From Streptomyces cyaneofuscatus (GTDB lineage Bacteria > Actinomycetota > Actinomycetes > Streptomycetales > Streptomycetaceae): 64,000 nt of DNA. The notes under the pieces were generated by a model, which saw nothing but the letters and a program-made list of their open reading frames with translations, was not told the DNA's origin and did not search any database. The stretch is taken from NCBI RefSeq assembly GCF_000718135.1, contig NZ_JOEM01000004.1, forward strand, positions 248,001 to 312,000, in the 5' to 3' direction. Within the stretch, counting starts at the first letter, position 1, and the number at the start of each line of letters is the position of its first letter. Positions 1 to 10,100 of the stretch are shown here, piece by piece. A program made the position numbers and the translations under genes.

Positions 1-1
1 C

Positions 2-1972
2 TACGTGACCGACCACTACAGCCGTACGTTCGAGGACGGCACCACCCTGGAGATCCCGCTCGGCGCGATGTGCCGCAAGGGGCTCGCCAAGCACTTCGAC
101 GCGGACGACGTCTTCCTGGTGACCAAGCAGGGCCTGGACTTCTTCCACGACAACTTCGACTACCCGTACCCCTTCGGGAAGTACGACCAGGCCTTCGTGC
201 CGGAGTACAACCTCGGGGCGATGGAGAACCCGGGCATGGTCACCTTCCGCGAGGAGTACATCTTCCGCGGCAAGGTCACCTCGGCGGCCTACGAGCGGCG
301 CGCCAACGTCATCCTGCACGAGATGGCGCACATGTGGTTCGGCGACCTCGTCACCATGAAGTGGTGGGACGACCTGTGGCTGAAGGAGTCCTTCGCGGAC
401 TTCATGGGCTCCTTCTCGATGGTGGAGGCGACCCGCTTCACCAACGGCTGGATCACCTTCGCCAACAACCGCAAGGCGTGGGCCTACCGCGCCGACCAGC
501 TGCCCTCCACGCACCCCATCACGGCCGACATCCGTGACCTGGAGGACGCCAAGCTGAACTTCGACGGCATCACGTACGCCAAGGGCGCCTCCGTACTGAA
601 GCAGCTCGTGGCATACGTGGGACGCGACGCCTTCCTTGAGGGCGCGCGGCGCTACTTCAAGAGTCACGCGTACGGCAACACGCGTCTCGGTGACCTTCTT
701 TCGGTGCTTGCGGAGACCTCAGGCCGTGACATGACCGCCTGGTCGCGCTCGTGGCTCCAGACCGCCGGCGTCAACGTGCTGACGCCCGTCGCGTCGTACG
801 ACGAGGCCGGGAAGCTGACGGAAATCGTCGTCGTACAGGAGGCCGCCGCCTCCCATCCGGAACTGCGCCCGCACCGGGTCGCCGTCGGCCTCTACCGGCG
901 TACGCCGGAGGGTGAGCTGACGCGGTACGCCCGGGCCGAGGTGGACGTGGCCGGGGAGCGCACGGTGGTCAAGGAGCTGGCAGGTTCCGAGCGGCCCGAC
1001 CTGATCCTGGTCAACGACGACGACCTCACGTACTGCAAGGTCCGCTTCGACGAGGGGTCGCTCGCCACCCTCCGCGACCACCTGGGCTCCATCACCGACC
1101 CGCTGGCCCGCGCCCTGTGCTGGTCGGCGCTGTGGAACCTCACCCGGGACGCCCTGCTGCCCGCCCGCGACTTCGTCGCGCTGGTGCTGGCGCACGCCGG
1201 GCGGGAGAGCGACATCGGCGTCCTCCAGATGCTGCACGCCTGGGCGCAGTCGGCGCTGGTGAACTACGCCGCCCCCGCCTGGCGCGAGGAGGGCGGCCGG
1301 GCGCTGGCCGAAGGCGCGCTGCGCGAGCTGCGGGGAGCCGAGCCGGGCAGCCAGCACCAGCTGACGTGGGCCCGGTTCTTCGCGGCCGTCGCGGGCTCCG
1401 AGCCGGACTTCCAGCTGCTGGGCGGGCTGCTGGACGGCACGGCCCGCATCGACGGGCTGGAGGTCGACCAGGAGCTGCGCTGGGCCTTCCTCTCGCCGCT
1501 CGCCTCGCACGGGGTGGCGAACGAGGCGGCGATCGACGCCGAACTGGCCCGCGACGACACGGCGTCCGGCAAGCGCCACCACGTACGGTGCCTGGCCTCG
1601 CGCCCCTCGGAGGCGGTCAAGGCGCAGGCGTGGGCGGCGGTCGTGGAGTCGGACAAGCTGTCCAACGCCCTGGTCGAGGCGACGATCGCGGGCTTCGAGC
1701 AGCCCTCGCAGCGGGAGCTGCTGGCCCCGTACGCGAGCCGCTACTTCGAGGTGATCGAGCGGGTGTGGGCGGAGCGGTCCATCCAGATCGGCATGCACGT
1801 GGTGAAGGGGCTCTTCCCGGCTCTCCAGGACAGCCCGGAGACCCTCGCGGCGACCGACGCCTGGCTGACCGGGCACGCGGAGGCCGCGCCGGCACTGCGT
1901 CGGCTGGTCCTTGAGGCCCGGGACGACCTGGCGCGGGTGCTGCGCGGCCAGGAGTGCGACGCGCAGGCGTAG
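2..1972 (+). CDS. M1 family aminopeptidase (PepN-like), 5' end outside window
   Basis: Zinc metallo-aminopeptidase that removes N-terminal residues from peptides, probably cytosolic. The reading frame is open from base 2, so the gene starts before the window. By alignment with the complete paralogue at 10101-12677 about 195 N-terminal residues are missing. The exopeptidase motif GAMEN is at 215-229 and the zinc site HEMAH begins at 317, followed 18 residues later by the third ligand in KESF. The ERAP1-like C-terminal helical domain runs to the stop. The stretch DGITYAKGASVLKQLVAYVG is identical in both paralogues, so the two genes are clearly related but diverged elsewhere. Family assignment is certain; physiological substrate is unknown. 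Confidence 0.95.
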   Translation, partial: YVTDHYSRTFEDGTTLEIPLGAMCRKGLAKHFDADDVFLVTKQGLDFFHDNFDYPYPFGKYDQAFVPEYNLGAMENPGMVTFREEYIFRGKVTSAAYERRANVILHEMAHMWFGDLVTMKWWDDLWLKESFADFMGSFSMVEATRFTNGWITFANNRKAWAYRADQLPSTHPITADIRDLEDAKLNFDGITYAKGASVLKQLVAYVGRDAFLEGARRYFKSHAYGNTRLGDLLSVLAETSGRDMTAWSRSWLQTAGVNVLTPVASYDEAGKLTEIVVVQEAAASHPELRPHRVAVGLYRRTPEGELTRYARAEVDVAGERTVVKELAGSERPDLILVNDDDLTYCKVRFDEGSLATLRDHLGSITDPLARALCWSALWNLTRDALLPARDFVALVLAHAGRESDIGVLQMLHAWAQSALVNYAAPAWREEGGRALAEGALRELRGAEPGSQHQLTWARFFAAVAGSEPDFQLLGGLLDGTARIDGLEVDQELRWAFLSPLASHGVANEAAIDAELARDDTASGKRHHVRCLASRPSEAVKAQAWAAVVESDKLSNALVEATIAGFEQPSQRELLAPYASRYFEVIERVWAERSIQIGMHVVKGLFPALQDSPETLAATDAWLTGHAEAAPALRRLVLEARDDLARVLRGQECDAQA

Positions 1973-1989
1973 ACGGACAGGGTGTCCCA

Positions 1990-2057
1990 GGGGGCGCGTG
2001 GGGCAGGTGTGTGCGCGGCGTGAAAGCAGCGCTCGTACACCTGCCCCACGCGCCCCC
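1990..2057 (+). terminator. Long hairpin terminator after the aminopeptidase gene
   Basis: A perfect 21-bp inverted repeat (left arm 1990-2010, right arm 2037-2057) with a 26-nt loop lies 18 bp after the stop codon. There is no U tract, which is usual for Streptomyces terminators. The loop-proximal bases add a few G-U pairs. Confidence 0.8.
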
Positions 2058-2186
2058 TCCCCATTTCCCGCGCGACAGCCCTTTTCGTTCCTCGAACGCC
2101 CGTACTTTAGGGCGGCGTTGTCCGGAATTGTCGACGGGCGTGTAACAGGGGTTAGGGCACCCTCGGCCGGCGGGAAATCATCGACC

Positions 2187-3284
2187 ATGACCCAGAACAC
2201 CCCGCTTTCCCCCCTGTCCCCGCGCCTCCCCCGCCCCCCGCACCACCTCCAGGACGTGACGCACCGCGTCCTGTCCGCGGCCCAGCTCCGCGCGCGGGGC
2301 GTCTCCGCCGCGCAGACGTCCGCGCACTGCCTGCCCGGCGGCCCCTGGCAGCACCTGCTGCCCGGGGTCTATCTGCTGCACCCGGGCCCGCCCAGCGGCC
2401 AGGAGCGGCTGCACGGCGCCCTGTTGTACGCGGGCCGCCCGCCGGTCTCCTCCCGGCGTACGGTCCCGGCGCCCGCGGACGCGGGGTTCGGCGAGGCGAT
2501 GGTGACCGGGCAGGCGGCGCTCGCGCTGCACGGCTTCGCCACGGTGCCGGACCTCGGGGCGCTGCACCGGATCGACGTCCTGGTGCCGCGCACCCGGTGG
2601 TTGCGCTCGACCCGGTTCGTGGAGGTGGTACGGGCGACCGCCGCGCCGCCCGTGCCGGTGCGGCTGGCCGGGGTGCCCGTCGCCCCGGTGGAGCGGGCGC
2701 TGGCCGACGCGGTGGCGGGGCTGGGGGAGGCGGAGGAGGTGAGCCGGCTGCTGACCGAGGCCGTGCGGGCCGGGCACAGCGAACCGGCCGCCGTGGTGCG
2801 GGAGCTGAGCGCGGCGAAGCTGCTGGGGCGGCCGGCGGTGGCGGGTGCGGTGGAGGCGCTGCTGGCGGCGGGGCGGGCGGTGGCGGAGGAGCGGCTGTAT
2901 GCGATGGTGCGCGAGCACGGGCTGCCGGAACCGCTGTGGAACGTGGAGCTGCGGCTGCCGGGCGGGCCGGAGCTGGGCGGCGTCGACGCGTACTGGCCGG
3001 ATCTCGCCGTCGCCGTCGAGCTGGACACCCGCGCGCCCCGGTCCGGTGCGCCGGAAGAGGGGCGGCGGGGCGGGAACCGGGGCGCGGGACGCGTGGAGGA
3101 CCCGCAGTGGTCCGCGTACGCCGCCCGTCGGGACCGGCTGGAGCGGCTGGGGGTCACGGTCGTCCACCTCACCCCGAGGAAGCTGCGCGAGGCGATGGAC
3201 CAGCAGGCCACGGTGGTGCGTACGGCGCTGATGGCGGCGAACGACCGGGAGCCGGCCGCGTATGTGGTGGTGCTGCCGCGGTGA
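2187..3284 (+). CDS. AbiEi-like / PD-(D/E)XK-fold conserved protein
   Basis: 365-residue protein. The ATG at 2187 is preferred because the upstream open frame runs through the terminator hairpin. The N-terminal third looks like an AbiEi-type antitoxin domain: a winged-helix region followed by a motif of the kind LPGVYLLHPG. The C-terminal part resembles a DUF559/Vsr-like nuclease fold: D267 in GGVDAYWP, then E278 and D280 in AVELD, and a late strand TVVHLTPRKL. A Gly/Arg-rich insertion of about 25 residues follows VELD. No AbiEii nucleotidyltransferase toxin lies next to it, so toxin-antitoxin function is not supported. Streptomyces genomes carry many solo members of unknown role. Confidence 0.7.
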   Translation: MTQNTPLSPLSPRLPRPPHHLQDVTHRVLSAAQLRARGVSAAQTSAHCLPGGPWQHLLPGVYLLHPGPPSGQERLHGALLYAGRPPVSSRRTVPAPADAGFGEAMVTGQAALALHGFATVPDLGALHRIDVLVPRTRWLRSTRFVEVVRATAAPPVPVRLAGVPVAPVERALADAVAGLGEAEEVSRLLTEAVRAGHSEPAAVVRELSAAKLLGRPAVAGAVEALLAAGRAVAEERLYAMVREHGLPEPLWNVELRLPGGPELGGVDAYWPDLAVAVELDTRAPRSGAPEEGRRGGNRGAGRVEDPQWSAYAARRDRLERLGVTVVHLTPRKLREAMDQQATVVRTALMAANDREPAAYVVVLPR

Positions 3285-3541
3285 GCCGGGGGCGAGGCGT
3301 TCCCGGTGCCACTGGTCCGGACCACCAGGCCCGTGGTCCGGACCGCAGACCCGGAATAAGGAATTCCGGCAGCCACTTTCACCTCATTCATCCCGCGTGA
3401 CGTATCGCGCCCCGTGGCGGATCTATGCCATGTACCTGTCTCGTCTCCGTCAACTCTCCACAAAGCCCTGTCATTTACGACAGGCTGAGCGGTCATCCGG
3501 TACCGAATTCCGGACTCTCTCTTTCAATTACAGGGATGCTG

Positions 3542-6500
3542 ATGACCAAGGAATCCCCCAGCTCCATACCCGGGACGAGACGCGCCGCGCGCATAGCGGC
3601 CGCGGCCGGCCTGGCTGCCGCCCTCGCGGCCGCCGGCGCCGCGCCGGTGTTCGCCGTCGACGACCCGGCACCGGCACCCGTCAAACCGGCCGCCACGAGC
3701 GACCGGGGCGACAAGCTCGGCAAGGCTGACGCCGAGGTTCTGGCCAAGGCCGAGGCCAAGGGCGAGAAGAACGTCACGATGATGATCGCCACCACCCCGG
3801 GGGCGACCGAGCAGGTCACCGAGCAGCTGGACGCCGTCAAGGGCTCCGTGCTCGGCCAGACCTACGACAAGCTCGGGTACGTACGGGCGACGGTGCCGAC
3901 CGGCACCGCCGAGGCCACCATCGAGGCGGCCTCCAAGCTGAAGTCCGTGCTCGGCATCGATCTCAAGCAGGAGATCAAGCTGGACGACCCGACGCCCTCG
4001 GGCGACCGGGCCGCGGGGGCCAAGCAGCTGAAGGCCACGGGTAGTTACGCCGCACCGGGCAAGAACACCCCGGCCGCCAACCCGTACAACCCCTCCTTCG
4101 AGACGGGTGCGGTCGAGTTCGTCGAGAAGAACCCGACGGCCGACGGCCGCGGGATCACCATCGGTGTCCTGGACTCCGGTGTCGACCTCGGCCACCCGGC
4201 GCTGAAGAAGACCACCACCGGCGAGCGCAAGATCGTCGACTGGGTGACGGCCACCGACCCGGTGAACGACGGCGACGGCACCTGGCTGCAGATGTCGCAG
4301 ACCGTCACCGGCCCGACGTTCACGGCCGGCGGGAAGACCTACTCGGCTCCGGCGGGCAGCTACAAGTTCGCCACCTTCGCCGAGGCCGCCACCACCGGCG
4401 GCGACATGGCGGGCGACCTCAACCGCGACGGTGACACCACCGACGTGTGGGGCGTGCTGTACGACGCGGTCAAGGGCACCATCCGGGTGGACCTGAACGC
4501 GAACGCGGACTTCTCCGACGACACGGCCCTCAAGCCGTACAAGGACAAGTTCCAGGTCGCGTACTTCGGTGAGGACGACCCGGCCACCAAGGTCGTCGAG
4601 CGCATCCCGTTCGTCGTCGAGACCCGCAAGAACGTGGTCTACAACGCCGCGGGCGCCAAGGCCGACTACGTCAACATCGGCGTGATCGAGGGCTCGCACG
4701 GCACGCACGTCGCGGGGATCACCGCGGCCAACGGCCTGTTCGGCGGCAAGATGAACGGCGCGGCGCCCGGCGCCAAGGTCGTCTCCTCGCGCGCCTGCAC
4801 CTGGTCCGGCGGCTGCACCAACATCGCGCTGACCGAGGGCATGATCGACCTCGTCGTCAACCGCGGTGTCGACATCGTCAACATGTCGATCGGCGGCCTG
4901 CCGCCGCTGAACGACGGCAACAACGCCCGCGCCGAGCTCTACAAGCGCCTCGTCGACATCTACGGCGTCCAGCTCGTCATCTCGGCCGGCAACAGCGGCC
5001 CGGGCCTCAACACCATCGGTGACCCGGCCCTGGCCGACCACGTCATCTCGGTGGGCGCGTCGATCTCCAAGGAGACGTGGGCCGCGAACTACGGCTCCAG
5101 CGTCACCAAGAAGTACGACCTGCTCCCCTTCTCCTCGCGCGGTCCGCGTGAGGACGGCGGCTTCACGCCGACCATCTCGGCTCCGGGTGCGGCGATCAAC
5201 ACCACCCAGACCTGGTCCGAGGGCGGTCCGGTCAAGGAGGCGGGCTACGCCCTGCCGCCCGGCTACTCGATGCTCCAGGGCACCTCGATGGCCTCGCCGC
5301 AGGCCGCCGGCGCCGCAGCCCTGCTGCTCTCCGCCGCGAAGCAGAAGGACCTGGAGCTGCCCCCGGCCGACCTCCGTGTGGCGCTGACCAGCTCGGCGAG
5401 CCACATCAAGGACGTGCCCGCGCACGCCCAGGGCTCCGGTCTGATCGACATCGTCGGTGCCTGGAAGCTCATCACCAGGAAGGGCAACCCGGCGCACGAG
5501 TACAAGGTGAAGGCCCCGGTCGACACCGCGATCGACTTCGCGCTCAAGGACCCGGGCTTCGGCACCGGCCTCTACGACCGTGAGGGCGGCCTCAAGACCG
5601 GCGAGACGAAGGTCTACGAGATCACCGTCACCCGCACCACCGGTCCGGACCGCAACGTCCAGCACAAGCTGTCGTGGAAGAACAACGACGGCACCTTCAA
5701 GCTGAGCAGCCCCGAGTACGTCTCGCTGCCGCTCGACACCCCGGTGAAGCTGAAGGTCACGGCGAACGCCAAGAAGGCCGGCGTGCACAGCGCCATCCTG
5801 GAGCTGGACGACAAGAAGACCAAGGGGATCGACCACCAGGTCCTCTCCACGGTCGTCGTCGCCAACGAGCTGAACCACCCCGGTTACGCGTTCAAGTCGT
5901 CGAGCTCGGTGCAGCGCAACGGCACCACCTCGTACTTCATCAACGTGCCGGAGGGCGCCAAGACCCTTGAGGTCGCCCTCAGCGCGCTCCGCTCGGGCAG
6001 CCAGACCCGGTTCATCGCCCTGCACCCGTACGGGACGCCGGTCGACCCGACCTCCACGGTCAACTGCTACCCGAACTACGAGAACCCGGCCAACACCTGC
6101 CGTCCGGACGTGCGGTCCTACAAGGACCCGTACCCCGGCGTGTGGGAGATCGAGGTCGAGTCGCGCCGTACGTCGCCGCTGCTGGACAACCCGTTCAAGC
6201 TGGACGTCTCGCTGCTCGGTGCCTCCTTCGACCCGGCGGTGCAGACCATCGCCGAGGCGAAGATCGGCGCTCCGGCCGCGGTGAACTGGAAGGTCACCAA
6301 CGGCGCGGCGGCTCTTGAGGGCAAGCTCAAGGGCGGCTCACTGGGCTCGGCCAAGGTCGACAAGCCGTCGATCTCCACGGGCCAGACCCGTCAGACCACG
6401 GTCACCATCGGTGCGGGCGTCGAGAAGCTCGACGTCGCCATCGGCGGTACGTCGGACGCCAACGCCGACCTCGACCTCTACGTCCTCCGGGGCGCCACGC

Positions 6501-6844
6501 AGGTCGGCAGCGGCACCACCGCCGGCTCCGAGGAGAAGGTCAGCCTGACCAACCCGGCCGCCGGTACGTACACGGTCATCGTGGAGGGGTACTCGGTCCC
6601 GTCCGGGTCGACCACGTACGACTACCGCGATGTCTACTACGCGGCCTCGCTCGGCACCCTGAAGGTCGACGCGTCGAAGACCTACAACCTGGCGAACGGC
6701 GCCTCGGCGCAGGTCGGCGCCGAGGTCGTGGTCGCCGGTGCGGCTCCCGAGGGGCGCCAGTTCTTCGGTGAGGTCCAGCTCGTCAACGCGCGCGGCACCG
6801 CCGCGGGCACCGGCAGCGTCGTGATCGAGAAGGTCACGCCGTAA
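3542..6844 (+). CDS. Secreted S8 (subtilisin-like) serine protease with PPC domain
   Basis: About 1100 residues. The ATG at 3542 is chosen over the in-frame ATG at 3536 because AGGG at 3532-3535 is then at a workable distance and an Arg-Arg then Ala-rich signal peptide (residues 1-40) follows at once. A propeptide-like segment precedes the catalytic domain. Catalytic residues: D211 in GVLDSGVD, H386 in SHGTHVAG, oxyanion N484 in SAGNSGPG, S582 in QGTSMASP. The 175-residue insertion between Asp and His recalls tripeptidyl-peptidase II rather than subtilisin. The C-terminal half has beta-sandwich domains, ending in a bacterial pre-peptidase (PPC) domain with DLDLYVLR and AAGTYTVIVEGY. Probably exported and degrades extracellular protein. 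It stands alone, with its own terminator. Confidence 0.93.
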   Translation: MTKESPSSIPGTRRAARIAAAAGLAAALAAAGAAPVFAVDDPAPAPVKPAATSDRGDKLGKADAEVLAKAEAKGEKNVTMMIATTPGATEQVTEQLDAVKGSVLGQTYDKLGYVRATVPTGTAEATIEAASKLKSVLGIDLKQEIKLDDPTPSGDRAAGAKQLKATGSYAAPGKNTPAANPYNPSFETGAVEFVEKNPTADGRGITIGVLDSGVDLGHPALKKTTTGERKIVDWVTATDPVNDGDGTWLQMSQTVTGPTFTAGGKTYSAPAGSYKFATFAEAATTGGDMAGDLNRDGDTTDVWGVLYDAVKGTIRVDLNANADFSDDTALKPYKDKFQVAYFGEDDPATKVVERIPFVVETRKNVVYNAAGAKADYVNIGVIEGSHGTHVAGITAANGLFGGKMNGAAPGAKVVSSRACTWSGGCTNIALTEGMIDLVVNRGVDIVNMSIGGLPPLNDGNNARAELYKRLVDIYGVQLVISAGNSGPGLNTIGDPALADHVISVGASISKETWAANYGSSVTKKYDLLPFSSRGPREDGGFTPTISAPGAAINTTQTWSEGGPVKEAGYALPPGYSMLQGTSMASPQAAGAAALLLSAAKQKDLELPPADLRVALTSSASHIKDVPAHAQGSGLIDIVGAWKLITRKGNPAHEYKVKAPVDTAIDFALKDPGFGTGLYDREGGLKTGETKVYEITVTRTTGPDRNVQHKLSWKNNDGTFKLSSPEYVSLPLDTPVKLKVTANAKKAGVHSAILELDDKKTKGIDHQVLSTVVVANELNHPGYAFKSSSSVQRNGTTSYFINVPEGAKTLEVALSALRSGSQTRFIALHPYGTPVDPTSTVNCYPNYENPANTCRPDVRSYKDPYPGVWEIEVESRRTSPLLDNPFKLDVSLLGASFDPAVQTIAEAKIGAPAAVNWKVTNGAAALEGKLKGGSLGSAKVDKPSISTGQTRQTTVTIGAGVEKLDVAIGGTSDANADLDLYVLRGATQVGSGTTAGSEEKVSLTNPAAGTYTVIVEGYSVPSGSTTYDYRDVYYAASLGTLKVDASKTYNLANGASAQVGAEVVVAGAAPEGRQFFGEVQLVNARGTAAGTGSVVIEKVTP

Positions 6845-6859
6845 CAGCCCCAGCACGGT

Positions 6860-6893
6860 GAAGAGGCGGGTGCCTTCGGGCGCCCGCCTCTTC
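6860..6893 (+). terminator. Hairpin terminator after S8 protease (UUCG loop)
   Basis: Inverted repeat of 15 bp (one G-U pair) with arms 6860-6874 and 6879-6893 and a stable TTCG tetraloop, followed by TCCTTTC. It starts 15 bp past the protease stop and sits between two convergent genes, so it may act on both strands. Confidence 0.88.
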
Positions 6894-6918
6894 TCCTTTC
6901 ATCCGCGGGCCTCGCAGG

Positions 6919-9360
<2,442 letters not shown>

Positions 9361-9376
9361 ATGCGTACGAGCACGG

Positions 9377-9416
9377 GAAGGGGCGGCCACCGGAGTGCAC
9401 CGGTGGCCGCCCCTTC
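9377..9416 (+). terminator. Bidirectional hairpin terminator between asd and the DUF1203 gene
   Basis: Perfect 17-bp inverted repeat with arms 9377-9393 and 9400-9416 and a 6-nt loop, located between two convergent genes and ending 12 bp before the DUF1203 stop codon. Confidence 0.88.
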
Positions 9417-9427
9417 GTATACGTACC

Positions 9428-9976
9428 TCAGGGCCGCCGCACCTCGAAGTGGAAGCACCCGTACTCCACCGCCCGTACGTGCACCAGCGCCACCTCCGGG
9501 TCCGCGAACGCCTCGTCGAACGCCGCGTCGAAGCCCTTCCCCGCCTCGGCCGGGATCTCCAGCAGACGGCCGCCCGCGATGTGCCCGCGCGCGTCGTAAC
9601 GGCGCACCGTGCGCAGGGCGCCGGGGCGTGAGAAGGGGTAGCCGGGGCGCGCAGGGGCCGGGCCCGCGCACTCCTCGGCGTGGATGAAGACGGGGCCCTG
9701 CTCGTCGTACGCCCCCGGGGCCGCCCCGGTCCCGGCCGCCCAGCGGCGCAGCGGGGCGTAGGAGACCAGGGCGATGCGCTCCCCCGGCTCGCTGCCGCGC
9801 AGGCAGCAGCGGAGAGGGGCGCCGGCCCCCGTCTCCGTGTACGGGGCGCAGGGGCGGCCCGCGTCGTCGGTGGCGCGGAGCTCGGCGAGGGCGGCGGGGG
9901 CGATGGGGCGCGGCTCGTATCGGGCGACAGGGCTCGGCTCGTAGGCGGTGATGGCGCGGGTCTCGTATCCGGTCAT
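9428..9976 (-). CDS. DUF1203 domain protein
   Basis: 182 residues, conserved family of unknown function. DUF1203-type motifs include the cysteine pair in PLRCCLRGSEPGE, the segment GPVFIHAEEC, and the C-terminal VRAVEYGCFHFEVRRP. The N-terminus has a short imperfect YEPxPxARYEPRPIAP repeat. It is divergent from the pepN gene at 10101 with about 124 bp between the starts. No signal peptide or membrane segment is present, so it is probably cytosolic. No function can be given. Confidence 0.8.
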   Translation of the reverse strand: MTGYETRAITAYEPSPVARYEPRPIAPAALAELRATDDAGRPCAPYTETGAGAPLRCCLRGSEPGERIALVSYAPLRRWAAGTGAAPGAYDEQGPVFIHAEECAGPAPARPGYPFSRPGALRTVRRYDARGHIAGGRLLEIPAEAGKGFDAAFDEAFADPEVALVHVRAVEYGCFHFEVRRP

Positions 9977-10100
9977 GGTTCGAGCCTGGCCCCCGGAGCC
10001 GTCCGCGTCCGGCGGAAAACGGACATCGCGCTGAGAGCGCGGCCCATGGAAGGATGACGGAAACGTCGCATATCAAGTCGCACACCTAGGAGATGACCGC

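Noticed and set aside
2187..3284. AbiE toxin-antitoxin pair
   Set aside because: No AbiEii nucleotidyltransferase gene lies on either side; next genes are a protease and an aminopeptidase.
3524..6025. 833-codon minus-strand open frame opposite the S8 protease
   Set aside because: Composition dominated by Arg, Gly, Val and Asp with no motif; it mirrors the codon bias of the real gene on the plus strand.
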